The notes: generated by a model from the letters alone, not told the origin. 64,000 nt of DNA from Siccirubricoccus soli (GCF_024178315.1 NZ_JAMZIK010000084.1:26338-90337), one strand, 5' to 3'. Positions 42,791 through 51,325 are shown, numbered from the stretch's first letter. Numbers and translations are program-made.

Positions 42791-42893
42791 TTGCAGCCGC
42801 GCCGCGCCCGCGGGCGCCGGGGGCGCGGCCGATCGCGGCGCCGCGCAGCCGGCCAGGGCGGCGGCGAGAAGGGCGCGGCGGCCAGGCCTGGCG

Positions 42894-43019
42894 TCAGCGC
42901 GCAGGCACGAGCGTCGTGCCAGGGGGCACCACCACGGTCTGCGGCGGCGGCGAAGGGTTGCTGCTGCTGATACAGGCCGACAGCAGCAGCGCCGAACTCA
43001 GAGCCAGGGCGATCCGCAT
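42894..43019 (-). CDS. Very small lipoprotein (41 residues)
   Basis: The frame reads MRIALALSSALLLSACISSS, a complete lipoprotein signal with lipobox LSAC (Cys 16), then a short mature tail, NPSPPPQTVVVPPGTTLVP. A strong ribosome site (GAGGAGG) lies nine bases before ATG 43019. Tiny lipoproteins with this SNPSPPPQTVVVPPGT-like tail recur in related bacteria, but their role is unknown. Its TGA abuts the DUF2459 gene, suggesting joint expression. Confidence 0.75.
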   Translation of the reverse strand: MRIALALSSALLLSACISSSNPSPPPQTVVVPPGTTLVPAR

Positions 43020-43271
43020 GAAGCTGCACCTCCTCGGGATGATGGCGACCCGTCGCAGGGCGGGACCGCAGGCTTAACATTCCGAGCCGCAGGCGGTTTC
43101 GTATCGTTCCGAAAAACAGCAAGGCTCGGCGGCGAAACAGCGTCCGGTGCTTGGAGACGCCTGACACCCCCGGCATTGCCTGTCGTCCTGCCGCCACAGG
43201 CTGTGCGATGCGCCGGGGACTCCAGCGCCTCACCGGAATCCAGCGGCGTCGCGCAGCGACGTTGTGGCGAT

Positions 43272-44708
43272 CTAGACCGGCAACCGGAACCTGGCGCGCA
43301 GTCCGCCGAGCGGGCTTTCTTCCAGCGCGATCTCCCCGCCATGCGCCCGCACGATATCGCGCGCGATGGCGAGGCCAAGCCCGGTGCCCCCAGGCGCGCC
43401 GGTGGCGAAGGGACGGAAGGATTCCTCCCGCGCCGCGGCCGGAATGCCCGGTCCGTCGTCATCCACCGTCACCTGCGCCCAGAGCGCGCCCTCCGCGCCG
43501 CCACGCGCCGCCGTCTCCACCGTCACCTGGATGCGGCCTGCATGGCGCCTGGCATTGTCCAGCAAATTGCCGAGGCAACGGCGCACCGCATCGGCCCGCA
43601 AGGGCATCTCCAGCGCGGGGGGCGCCACCACCTCCACTACGGCGCCGGAGCGCCTTGCCTTGGCCGCCACATCCTGCACCAGCGCCACCAGATCGGCCGG
43701 CGCCGCCTGCTCCGTCCCCTCGCCGCGGGCGAAGGCGAGATAGGCGGCGATCATCCGCTCCATCTCCTCCACATCCGCGGTCAGGGCGGAGAGGTCCTCC
43801 TCCGTCTCCGACCCGCGCGGCAGCATGGCGAGCGTCAGCCGCATGCGGGTCAGCGGCGTGCGGAGGTCGTGGCTGATGCCGGCCAGCATCTCGGTCCGCT
43901 GGCCGACGAAGCGGCGGATGCGGTCCTGCATGCGGTTGAAGGCGAGTGCCGCCTGCCGCACCTCGGAGGCGCCCTCCGGCTTGATGCTGCCGATGTCGCG
44001 GCCGAGGCCGAAGGCCTCCGCCGCCACCGCCAGGCGGTGGATGGCGCGCACCTGGTTCTTCATGAACACCACCGCGACCGCCGAGAGCAGCAAAGCGGAG
44101 CCGACCAGCCAGATGACGAAGAGGTAGAGCGTCGCGGTGAAGAGCCGCTTGCGCGGCGCCTCCACATGCAGGACGCCCTCCTCCGTCTGCACCCGGATGA
44201 TGACGCTGCGCGGGTCGCTCTGCCAATCGGTGTCGAAGGGGCGCTGCACGCGCTCCATCAGCGCGTGGTTGAGGTCCTCCTCCAGCGGCAGCAGCGGCAT
44301 GCTGGCGCGGCGCTCCACCGGGGCGAGGCGGGCGCCCGGCTCGAAGGCCAGGGAGAGGTCGAGGCGCCACGCCGCCTCGCGGAAGATCCAGACGCGGTCC
44401 TCGGGCGGCTCGCGCCGCAGCAGCTCCACGATCATCGCCACGTCGCCGGCGACGCCGCCGGCCAGGCGGCGGGAGATGACGTCCAGATGCCCGCCATAGA
44501 AGAGCTGCAGGGCGACGAGCTGCAGCAGGATGATGGGGGCGAGGATGATGAGGACGGAGCGGCCGAGCAGGCCGCGCGGCAGCAGCTCCCGCAGCCAGCG
44601 CGGCGGGGTGGCGGCGGAGGGCAGGCGAGGGGCCCGTGCCTCTCCCGCCGGCGCGGCACGGTTCCGCCAGGTCCAGCCCCAGCTCCGGGCGCTGCCGGGC
44701 GCTTTCAT
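43272..44708 (-). CDS. EnvZ-like sensor histidine kinase
   Basis: The 478-residue kinase has transmembrane helices near residues 48-70 and 190-215, a ~120-residue periplasmic domain and a HAMP linker (NQVRAIHRLAVAAEAFGLG). The H-box is LAGISHDLRTPLTRMRL (His near 279), the N-box LGNLLDNARRHA, and the G boxes DDDGPGIP and GTGLGLAIARDI. The ISHDLRTPLTRMRL form is diagnostic of the EnvZ/RstB class. It partners the response regulator encoded just upstream on the same strand. Confidence 0.93.
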   Translation of the reverse strand: MKAPGSARSWGWTWRNRAAPAGEARAPRLPSAATPPRWLRELLPRGLLGRSVLIILAPIILLQLVALQLFYGGHLDVISRRLAGGVAGDVAMIVELLRREPPEDRVWIFREAAWRLDLSLAFEPGARLAPVERRASMPLLPLEEDLNHALMERVQRPFDTDWQSDPRSVIIRVQTEEGVLHVEAPRKRLFTATLYLFVIWLVGSALLLSAVAVVFMKNQVRAIHRLAVAAEAFGLGRDIGSIKPEGASEVRQAALAFNRMQDRIRRFVGQRTEMLAGISHDLRTPLTRMRLTLAMLPRGSETEEDLSALTADVEEMERMIAAYLAFARGEGTEQAAPADLVALVQDVAAKARRSGAVVEVVAPPALEMPLRADAVRRCLGNLLDNARRHAGRIQVTVETAARGGAEGALWAQVTVDDDGPGIPAAAREESFRPFATGAPGGTGLGLAIARDIVRAHGGEIALEESPLGGLRARFRLPV

Positions 44709-44742
44709 GGCCCCGGCCTTCGCAGGCGCGTCAGGTATGACC

Positions 44743-45453
44743 TCACGGCCCCGGCCTCAGGACATAGCCACGATGGCGGACGGTGTGCAGGAAGCGCGGC
44801 TCGCGCGGATCGGGCTCGATCTTGCGGCGCAGCCGCGTCACCTGCACATCCACCGCGCGCTCCCCCGCCTCCGGCGTGCCGAGGGCGGCGGCGATCTCCT
44901 CGCGGCTCAGCACCTCCCCGGCGCGGCGGGCGAGGGCGACGAGCAGTGCCGCCTCCCCGCCCGTCAGCCGCACCGTGCCCTCCGGCCCGCGCAGCTCGCT
45001 GCGCTCCGCGTCGAACCAGCGCATGCCGAGCTGGACGGGGGCGGCGGGCAGGGCATGGGCCGGCGGCGCGACGCGGCGGAGGATGGTGCGGATGCGGAGC
45101 GCGAGCTCGCGCGGATCGAAGGGCTTCGCCAGGTAGTCATCGGCGCCGAGCTGGAAGCCGGCGACGCGGTCATCCGGCCCGCCGCGGGCGGTGAGCATCA
45201 GCACCGGCACGTCATTGCCCTCCCGCCGCAGGGATTCGACCAGCTCGAGCCCGCTTTCCCCCGGCATCATCACGTCCAGCACGACGAGATCGAAGGCGAC
45301 GGCGCCGAGCGCTGCGCGGGCGGCCGCCGCATCCGCGGCGATGGTGACGCGGAATCCCTGTTCCGCCAGGAAGCGTTGCAGCAGCGCGCGCAGCCGGGCG
45401 TCGTCATCGACGACGAGCAGATGCGCGCTGTCCACCAAGGTTTCGCCGACCAT
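44743..45453 (-). CDS. OmpR-like response regulator
   Basis: The 236-residue regulator has an N-terminal receiver (LLVVDDDARLRALL; phospho-acceptor Asp in VVLDVMMPGESG near residue 58; LTARGG; YLAKPFDP) and an OmpR-type winged helix (LTGGEAALLVALARRAGEVLSR, VTRLRRKIEPDP, TVRHRGYVL). The receiver wording (VMMPGESGLEL, LGADDYLAKPF) fits OmpR. It forms a two-gene operon with the EnvZ-like kinase 34 bases downstream. Likely targets are envelope genes, by analogy only. Confidence 0.93.
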   Translation of the reverse strand: MVGETLVDSAHLLVVDDDARLRALLQRFLAEQGFRVTIAADAAAARAALGAVAFDLVVLDVMMPGESGLELVESLRREGNDVPVLMLTARGGPDDRVAGFQLGADDYLAKPFDPRELALRIRTILRRVAPPAHALPAAPVQLGMRWFDAERSELRGPEGTVRLTGGEAALLVALARRAGEVLSREEIAAALGTPEAGERAVDVQVTRLRRKIEPDPREPRFLHTVRHRGYVLRPGP

Positions 45454-45729
45454 GGCGCCGATATCCCCCGTTGCGCGCGACTATAGGCGAAGCCCGCCGG
45501 CTGCGGTGGAGTCGGCGTGGCTGCGGCCCGTGGCGGCCGTCCCGCGGCCGCCCTGTCGTTCACGGGAAAGCTAGTGCTCCTGCGGCGCGCGACAAAGGGG
45601 GCGCCGGTGCAACCGGCCGGCTTGCATGGCGCGTCCACGCCGGCGGCGGGGCGGGGCGGCGTCCGGGCCGGAAGGGCGCGGCTTGGCGCTGGGATGCGGG
45701 CGCCGCATCGCCCGGCCTGCCCGTCCGGC

Positions 45730-46281
45730 CTAGCCCTTCGGCCGTTCCAGCCCTTCGAGCTGCGCCCGGGCTTCCGGGCCCATCAGCCCGTGCATCACCC
45801 GGCGGAAGCCTTCCACCGCCTGGGGCCCGGCCTCGCGGTAGGCGCGCATCACCCATTCCCGCTGCCGCTCGAACAATCGCCGTTCGAGCGCCTGGCCCTT
45901 CGGCGTGAGGGAGAGCAGGCGCTGGCGGCGGTCGCTGCGGCCGGTGGTCTGGCGGACATAGTCCTGCTCCACCAGCGGGGTCAGCACCCGGGCGAGCGAC
46001 TGCTTGGTGATGCCGAGGATGCCGAGCAGGGCGCCCACGGTGATGCCGGGGCGGCGGCCGACGAAATGCAGCACCCGGTGATGCGCCCGCCCCATGCCGA
46101 GCTCCGCCAGGATCTGGTCGGCGCCGGCGGTGAAGTCCCGATAGCCGAAGAAGAGGAGGTCCTGCGCCAGGCGCAGCTCCTCCTCCCGCAGGAAGAGCAG
46201 GTTGCGGCCGGCGGCCACGGGGGCGCCGGTGGCGGCCGGTTCGCCGCTCGGCGGGTCGGTGCGTTCAGGCATGGCTGGCAT
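45730..46281 (-). CDS. MarR-family transcriptional regulator
   Basis: The 183-residue protein has a MarR winged-helix core: AHHRVLHFVGRRPGITVGALL, LGITKQSLARVLTPLVEQDY (recognition helix) and GRSDRRQRLLSLTPKGQALE (wing). An upstream helix (LRLAQDLLFFGYRDFTAG) and a C-terminal helix provide the dimer interface. The start is ATG 46281; a second ATG three codons on is possible. It is divergent from ilvE with 280 bases between, so it might control ilvE or itself; the ligand is unknown. Confidence 0.88.
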   Translation of the reverse strand: MPAMPERTDPPSGEPAATGAPVAAGRNLLFLREEELRLAQDLLFFGYRDFTAGADQILAELGMGRAHHRVLHFVGRRPGITVGALLGILGITKQSLARVLTPLVEQDYVRQTTGRSDRRQRLLSLTPKGQALERRLFERQREWVMRAYREAGPQAVEGFRRVMHGLMGPEARAQLEGLERPKG

Positions 46282-46314
46282 GCTGCCCTTTCAGGCCTGG
46301 TTTGGTCAGCGTCG

Positions 46315-46344
46315 TTGACACATTTTTCCGAAGCATTCTAGCTT
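46315..46344 (+). promoter_or_regulatory. Probable sigma-70 promoter of the ilvE leader
   Basis: A consensus -35 TTGACA at 46315-46320 is followed, after 18 bases, by TAGCTT at 46339-46344 as a -10 candidate. The interval is AT-rich against its surroundings. It points toward ilvE and predicts a leader RNA of about 210 bases. It also overlaps the likely marR upstream region. Confidence 0.5.
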
Positions 46345-46382
46345 AGGCCCCAGGACGAAAGGAAATTGCGGAGAGACCGACC

Positions 46383-46460
46383 ATGGCGCCGCTTCATTGC
46401 ATCTTACCGGCCGGCCCGCTAGGCCAGAGGAGCGCGACTCCGCCGCCTCCGGCCGGCTGA
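46383..46460 (+). CDS. Candidate leader peptide upstream of ilvE
   Basis: A 25-codon frame (MAPLHCILPAGPLGQRS...) starts at ATG 46383 with GGAG ten bases upstream and stops at 46460. Three of its Leu codons are CTT, TTA and CTA, very rare in this GC-rich sequence, and an Ile is adjacent to TTA. Rare Leu codons ahead of a branched-chain aminotransferase are what a leucine-sensing leader would show. It lacks the long Leu/Ile/Val run of classic attenuators, so this remains a hypothesis. Confidence 0.3.
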   Translation: MAPLHCILPAGPLGQRSATPPPPAG

Positions 46461-46479
46461 ACGGTACGTTGCCGTCCTG

Positions 46480-46533
46480 TCGGTGGCCTGCCCCTTCCGG
46501 TCCCCGGCGGGACCGGAAGGGGCAGGCCACCGA
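46480..46533 (+). promoter_or_regulatory. 25-bp perfect hairpin in the ilvE leader
   Basis: The arms 46480-46504 and 46509-46533 pair perfectly over 25 bp around a CGGC tetraloop (core CTGCCCCTTCCGG / CCGGAAGGGGCAG). It ends 28 bases before the ilvE start and just before the GAAGGA ribosome site. No T-run follows, so it is not a standard intrinsic terminator. It could block translation, recruit a protein, or protect the mRNA 5' end. Confidence 0.7.
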
Positions 46534-46561
46534 GACCAGACCACTCGAAGGACATGCCCAC

Positions 46562-47638
46562 ATGGCCCGTTTCCCCATCACCCGCACCACCACCCCGAAG
46601 CAGAAGCCGGCGGATGACAGCCTTGCCTTCGGCCGGGTGCTGACCGACCACATGTTCCTGATGGACTACACGGAAGGGGAGGGCTGGCATTCCCCGCGCA
46701 TCCTGCCCTACGGCCCGCTCAGCCTGGATCCGGCCACCACCGTGCTGCATTACGGCCAGGCGATCTTCGACGGGCTGAAGGCCTTCCGCGGCGCCGACGA
46801 CAAGGTGCGGCTGTTCCGCGCCGACCGGCATGCGGAGCGCTTCAACCGCTCGGCCAAGCTGATGTGCATGCCGGAACTGCCGGTGGACGTCATCCGCCAG
46901 AGCTTCGATGCGCTGGTCGGGCTGGAGGCGGATTGGGTGCCGCGCAAGCGGGGCACCTCGCTCTATCTGCGGCCGACCATCATCGCCACCGATGTGATGC
47001 TCGGCGTGCATCCCGCCCACAGCTATCTCTACTTCCTCATCCTCTCGCCGGTCGGCAGCTACTACAAGGAAGGGGTGAAGCCGGTCCGCATCCTGGCGAC
47101 CGACAGCCATGTGCGGGCGGTGAAGGGCGGCACGGGCGAGGCGAAGACGGCGGCGAATTACGCGCAATCCCTCGCCGGCCAGCGCGATGCCGAGGCGGCG
47201 GGCTACACCCAGGTGCTCTATCTGGACGGCGTGCACCGGAAATACCTGGACGAGGTCGGCACCATGAACATCATGGTGAAGATCGGCGATGAGGTGATCA
47301 CCCCGCCGCTCGCCGGCACCATCCTGGACGGCGTGACGCGCGCCTCCGCGCTGGAGCTGATGCGCGACTGGGGGCTGAAGGTGACGGAACGGCCGATCAC
47401 CATCGACGAGGTGATGCAGGCCGGGCGCGACGGCACGCTGAAGGAGATGTGGGGCACCGGCACCGCCGCCGTGGTCTCCCCGGTCGGCACGCTGGGCTAC
47501 AAGGGCGAGGATGTGCTCATCAACGGTGGCCAGACGGGCGAGCTGACCCAGAAGCTCTACGATGCCATCACCGCCATCCAGTACGGGCGCAGCAACGACC
47601 CGCATGGCTGGACCAGCCTCGTGCCCGCGGTTGACTGA
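46562..47638 (+). CDS. ilvE: Branched-chain amino acid aminotransferase
   Basis: The 358-residue fold-type IV PLP enzyme has YGQAIFDGLKAFRG near residue 65, RLFRADRHAERFNRSA, the PLP-Lys region VKGGTGEAKTAANYAQSL, and YLDEVGTMNIMVKIGD with GTAAVVSPVG near the end. Length and motifs match the BCAT-II-like subgroup. It interconverts Leu/Ile/Val with their keto acids using glutamate. ATG 46562 has GAAGGA nine bases upstream. An unusual leader with a 25-bp hairpin precedes it. Confidence 0.94.
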   Translation: MARFPITRTTTPKQKPADDSLAFGRVLTDHMFLMDYTEGEGWHSPRILPYGPLSLDPATTVLHYGQAIFDGLKAFRGADDKVRLFRADRHAERFNRSAKLMCMPELPVDVIRQSFDALVGLEADWVPRKRGTSLYLRPTIIATDVMLGVHPAHSYLYFLILSPVGSYYKEGVKPVRILATDSHVRAVKGGTGEAKTAANYAQSLAGQRDAEAAGYTQVLYLDGVHRKYLDEVGTMNIMVKIGDEVITPPLAGTILDGVTRASALELMRDWGLKVTERPITIDEVMQAGRDGTLKEMWGTGTAAVVSPVGTLGYKGEDVLINGGQTGELTQKLYDAITAIQYGRSNDPHGWTSLVPAVD

Positions 47639-47796
47639 AGCGCGGTCATCCTGGCTCCACTCGCCGGAGGCGTGACGCACGCGACCGGCCGAAGGCCCGG
47701 AGCGCGAGTCCTGCGCGCAGGCGCGCACGGTGCGCCCCGGGCGGAAGGCGCAGCCGGGGCGGCGTCGCCCCGGCCGGCGCGGTGTCCCTATCCCTT

Positions 47797-47834
47797 GACC
47801 TGACGCGCCTGCCCTTGGGCAGGCGCGTCAGGTC
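47797..47834. terminator. 18-bp perfect palindromic hairpin after ilvE
   Basis: Arms GACCTGACGCGCCTGCCC (47797-47814) and GGGCAGGCGCGTCAGGTC (47817-47834) pair perfectly with only TT between. It lies 159 bases after ilvE and 27 bases before the LysE-type gene. It may be a terminator or an operator-like palindrome; the short loop makes DNA-level protein binding worth considering. Confidence 0.5.
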
Positions 47835-47860
47835 CCGGCTGCCTGCCTCGGGAGAGTGTC

Positions 47861-48463
47861 ATGGATGCTGCTTGGCTGGCGGCCGCCACCGGCTTCGCCT
47901 TCGCCATGTCGGCGACGCCGGGGCCGAACAACGCCATGGTCGCCGCCTCCGGCGCCCGCTTCGGCCTGCGGCGGACCCTGCCGCACATGCTGGGCGTCTC
48001 GCTCGGCTTTCCGGTGATGCTGGTGCTGGTGGCGCTGGGGGCGGCGGAACTGCTGCGGCACAGCGCCACGCTGCAGGGCCTGCTGCGCTGGGCGGGCGCG
48101 GCCTGGATGCTGTGGCTTGCCTGGGGGCTGCTGACCGCCGCGCCGGCGGCGCCCGCGGCGACGACGGACGGAGCGCGGCCGATGCGGCTGTGGCAGGCGG
48201 CGCTGTTCCAATGGGTGAATCCAAAGGCCTGGATCATCGCCGCCGGCGCCATCGCCACCTATACCGGCAGCCATCTGGGCGTGCTGCCGGATGCGTTGCT
48301 GCTGGCCGCCATCTTCGCGCCCGCCGCCTTCCTCTCCCTGCTGGTCTGGGCGGCGATGGGGCAGGGCGCGGCGCGGCTGCTCTCGCCGCGGGGGCTCGTC
48401 TGGTTCAACCGGGCGATGGCGGGGCTGCTGTTGCTGTCCCTGGTGCCGCTGCTGCTGGGCTGA
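47861..48463 (+). CDS. LysE/RhtB family amino acid exporter
   Basis: The 200-residue protein has six predicted membrane helices and the LysE family start: FAFAMSATPGPNNAMVAASG, followed by LGVSLGFPVMLVLVALGAAEL and FQWVNPKAWIIAAGAI. Such carriers export amino acids or metabolites by proton antiport. Standing after ilvE, it might export branched-chain or related amino acids, but the substrate is not readable. It is separated from ilvE by 222 bases including a strong palindrome. Confidence 0.9.
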   Translation: MDAAWLAAATGFAFAMSATPGPNNAMVAASGARFGLRRTLPHMLGVSLGFPVMLVLVALGAAELLRHSATLQGLLRWAGAAWMLWLAWGLLTAAPAAPAATTDGARPMRLWQAALFQWVNPKAWIIAAGAIATYTGSHLGVLPDALLLAAIFAPAAFLSLLVWAAMGQGAARLLSPRGLVWFNRAMAGLLLLSLVPLLLG

Positions 48464-48484
48464 GGCGCGGCGGCGCGCCACCCT

Positions 48485-48724
48485 TCAGAATCCCCGGCCG
48501 CGGTCGCGCGTGAGCGAATCGAAATCCTGCCAGCGCTCACGACGGATCTCGTCGATGATGCGCCCGGTGCCTGCGTCCTGCTCCCTGCGCGCGGCCAGGA
48601 GGAGCTGGCACTGCTCCTCCGACGCCTCGGCCGAGAGGTAGTGGGCGCAGTTGGACGCGTCGGACCATCCGGTGTCGCACCCGTTCAGCATCGCGCATGC
48701 GATGACCAGGAGCAGCGGCCTCAT
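48485..48724 (-). CDS. Small hypothetical lipoprotein
   Basis: The 79-residue frame opens MRPLLLVIACAMLNGCDTG, a lipoprotein signal with lipobox LNGC (Cys 16). The mature part is charged and contains two more Cys (DASNCAHYL, EEQCQLLL), followed by a basic helix (IIDEIRRERWQDFDSL). AGGGGA precedes the ATG at a loose distance. No family is recognised. It converges with the LysE-type gene, ending 21 bases from it. Confidence 0.65.
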   Translation of the reverse strand: MRPLLLVIACAMLNGCDTGWSDASNCAHYLSAEASEEQCQLLLAARREQDAGTGRIIDEIRRERWQDFDSLTRDRGRGF

Positions 48725-48964
48725 GCCCTGATGTCCCCTTTCTGCGACGCCGTGCTCGGAAGCGCCTGGACGGTCCCGGGACGCGTCCGGCCGGTATCTC
48801 CGGGTTCGTATCAGCTGCCCCGTGCGGCAGGAGACACGTGACGCTGAGCTAACGGAGTTGCGCGGGACGATGCGCCGGCGCGGGCGGGGCTATCGCCGCG
48901 ATCCGCGCTTCGGATTGGACCCGGCGATGCGGGAGGCGCAGGCTGCTGCCAGGAGGTGCCCGCC

Positions 48965-49204
48965 ATGACCGCCACCCCGACCCTTGCGCCCGACCGGATG
49001 CTGCTGCGGCAATTCCTCGCCTGGGTGGCGGCGGAGCCGCGGCCCTATGCGGCGGCGATGGAGGCCTGGCGCACCTCCTGTCCGCGGCTCTCGATCTGGG
49101 AGGATGCGCTGGCGGAGGGGCTGGTGCGCATCGCACCGGGCGGGGAAGGTGGCATGGCCGCGGCGCGGATCGTGCTGACGGAAGCGGGGCGCGCGATGCT
49201 GTAG
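48965..49204 (+). CDS. Small conserved-looking protein, winged-helix-like
   Basis: The 79-residue protein contains LLRQFLAWVAAEPRPYAAAM, AWRTSCPRLSIWEDAL and ARIVLTEAGRAML, a helix-helix-wing pattern reminiscent of small DNA-binding domains. ATG 48965 has a perfect AGGAGG eight bases upstream, which decides the start over the GTG at 48956. No precise family is claimed. It stands alone between a lipoprotein gene and galE. Confidence 0.7.
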   Translation: MTATPTLAPDRMLLRQFLAWVAAEPRPYAAAMEAWRTSCPRLSIWEDALAEGLVRIAPGGEGGMAAARIVLTEAGRAML

Positions 49205-49317
49205 GAACGCCCGGCAAGCCGCTGCACGGCTTTACTGGGCCTCCTGATCTGCTGCATCCGCAAGGCTTGCCGGGGATCAGGCGCCTTGCGGGGCCCGCAC
49301 GGCGCCACGCAGCGGCG

Positions 49318-50313
49318 TCAAGGGGATCTATCACCATAGCCGCGCGGATGCGCGCTGTGCCAGGCCCAGGCGGTGCGTACGATGTCGTCCAGCGCGCCGA
49401 AGCGCGGCGACCAGCCGGTTTCCGCCTTCAGCCGCGCGGAGGAGGCCACCAGCACCGCCGGGTCGCCGGCACGGCGCGGGCCCAGGCTGTGCGGCACGGG
49501 CCTGCCACCGATGCGCTCCACCGCCTCGATCACCTGCTTCACCGAATAGCCGGTGCCATTGCCGACATTGTAGCGGACGCTGCCCTGCTCCAGCCGGTCC
49601 AGTACGCGCAGATGCGCATCGGCCAGATCCGTCACATGCACATAGTCGCGGATGCAGGTGCCGTCCGGCGTTGGGTAGTCCGTGCCGAACACCGTCAGCG
49701 GCGCGCGGATGCCGAGGGCGGCGCCGATCGCGAGCGGCACCAGATGCGTCTCCGGCTCGTGATCCTCGCCGATGCGCCCTTCCGGGTCCGCGCCGGCGGC
49801 GTTGAAGTAGCGCAAGCAGGCGGAGCGGAGGCCATGCACCCGGTCCGCCCAGGCCAAGCCCTTCTCCACCATCAGCTTGCTCTCGCCATAGGCGTTCGTC
49901 GGTGCGAGCTTCGCCTCCTCCGGAATCGGCACCACCTCCGGGTCGCCGAACAGCGCGGCGGTGGAGGAGAGGACGAAGCGCAGCACCCCCGCCTTCACCG
50001 CCGCATCGGCGAGGCCGAGGCTGTTGTTGAGATTCTCCATGCAGTAGCGCAGCGGGTCCCGCATGCTCTCCCCCACCAGGGAGAGGGCGGCGAAGTGGAA
50101 CACCGCCTCGAATTTCCAGCCGGCGAAGACCTCGCCGAGGCGGGCGCGGTCGGCGAGGTCGAGCTGGATCAGCTCCACCCCCTCCGGCACCGCAGCGCGA
50201 TGGCCCTGGCGGAGATCGTCCACCACCACCACGGTGTCACCGCGATCGACCAGGGCGCGGACCAGATGGCTGCCGACATAGCCGGCGCCGCCCGTGACGA
50301 GATAGCAGCCCAT
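49318..50313 (-). CDS. galE: UDP-glucose 4-epimerase
   Basis: The 331-residue extended SDR has the NAD loop LVTGGAGYVGSHLV, FHFAALSLVGES, the catalytic SSTAALFG and NAYGESK (Tyr-x3-Lys), and CLRYFNAAGADPEG, all GalE signatures. It interconverts UDP-glucose and UDP-galactose, feeding polysaccharide synthesis. ATG 50313 matches the family start; the longer frame upstream is noise. It is divergent from the polysaccharide export lipoprotein gene, a sensible partnership. Confidence 0.93.
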   Translation of the reverse strand: MGCYLVTGGAGYVGSHLVRALVDRGDTVVVVDDLRQGHRAAVPEGVELIQLDLADRARLGEVFAGWKFEAVFHFAALSLVGESMRDPLRYCMENLNNSLGLADAAVKAGVLRFVLSSTAALFGDPEVVPIPEEAKLAPTNAYGESKLMVEKGLAWADRVHGLRSACLRYFNAAGADPEGRIGEDHEPETHLVPLAIGAALGIRAPLTVFGTDYPTPDGTCIRDYVHVTDLADAHLRVLDRLEQGSVRYNVGNGTGYSVKQVIEAVERIGGRPVPHSLGPRRAGDPAVLVASSARLKAETGWSPRFGALDDIVRTAWAWHSAHPRGYGDRSP

Positions 50314-50597
50314 CGACCCTACTCTCCTCTCCTGCACCCTGGCCGGCGAGGGGCCGTGCGCCGGGACATCCCCGCCTATCGCGGTGCAGCATGCAAAGCA
50401 AGGTTGCACGACGCCGGGCGCCCAGCCACCCGTGGCAGGCGGGCTCAACGCCCGGGTGAAGACCCGGTGCCGTGAAAACAACGGCGTGATGCGCTGCCCG
50501 CGCAAGGAAACGCGAATGTGCGACCGCGCCATGCTCTGGCAGAGGGTAGGGGCACCGGCGCGACCGCGCCCCACGGCCTGAAAAGGAATGCCAGACG

Positions 50598-51161
50598 ATG
50601 CTTCATCGCCGCCCCTTCTGCCTGCTGGGAATGGCCCTGCTTGCCGCCTGCACGACCCCCGGCAGCGACCTGCCCCCGCTGCCGGATGCGACGGTTTCCG
50701 CCTATCGGCTGGGGCCGGAGGACCAGCTCCGCATCACCGTCTTCAACGATCCGCAGCTCAATGGCGAATTCCGCGTCTCCGACAGCGGCAACATCGCCCT
50801 GCCGCTGGTGGGTTCGATTCGCGCGGCCGGCCGCACGACCAGCGAAGTGGAGCGCGCCATCGTTGCGGAGATGCGGCGGCAGAGCCTCTACCGGGATCCG
50901 TCCGTCGCGGTCCAGGTGGTCACCTACCGGCCGATCTTCGTGCTCGGCATGGTCGAGCGGGGCGGGCAGTTCCCCTACCAACCGGGCATGACGGTGCTGA
51001 CCGGCGTCGCCCTGGCCGGCGGGTTCAACTACCGGGCGATCCGCGACTATGTCTCCGTCACCCGCGTCGGGCCGGAGGGCCGGCCGGTGGAATACCGGGC
51101 GGGGCGGGAGGCGCTGCTGCAGCCGGGCGATACCGTCACCGTCTTCGAGCGGCGCTTCTGA
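50598..51161 (+). CDS. Polysaccharide export lipoprotein (Wza/GumB-like)
   Basis: The 187-residue protein has a lipoprotein signal ending LLAACTTPG (Cys 18), then the poly_export domain (YRLGPEDQLRITVFNDPQL, VSDSGNIALPLVGSIRAAG) and a single SLBB-like domain (VLGMVERGGQFPYQPGMTVL). It should form part of an outer-membrane channel for exopolysaccharide. It is short compared with Wza (~380 residues) and lacks its C-terminal helix, as GumB-like proteins do. No partner Wzc is in the window. The 284 bases upstream show no recognised riboswitch or promoter. Confidence 0.9.
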   Translation: MLHRRPFCLLGMALLAACTTPGSDLPPLPDATVSAYRLGPEDQLRITVFNDPQLNGEFRVSDSGNIALPLVGSIRAAGRTTSEVERAIVAEMRRQSLYRDPSVAVQVVTYRPIFVLGMVERGGQFPYQPGMTVLTGVALAGGFNYRAIRDYVSVTRVGPEGRPVEYRAGREALLQPGDTVTVFERRF

Positions 51162-51325
51162 TTGTTCCCCGCGACGTTGCTGCGCAACGCCGTGGGGGGC
51201 GGAGGCGCTGGTCGATGGAGGATTCGCACAGCCAGCCGCGGCGGAGCCGCGGCCGGCAACGGGCGGTCCGGTTCCGGTGGAGTGTGGGCGTGGTTCATAC
51301 GGTACGGGGCTGCTAGGCTCCCTGC

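Noticed and set aside
50314..50597. Possible riboswitch upstream of the polysaccharide export gene
   Set aside because: The GC-rich inverted segments do not match any riboswitch consensus I know.
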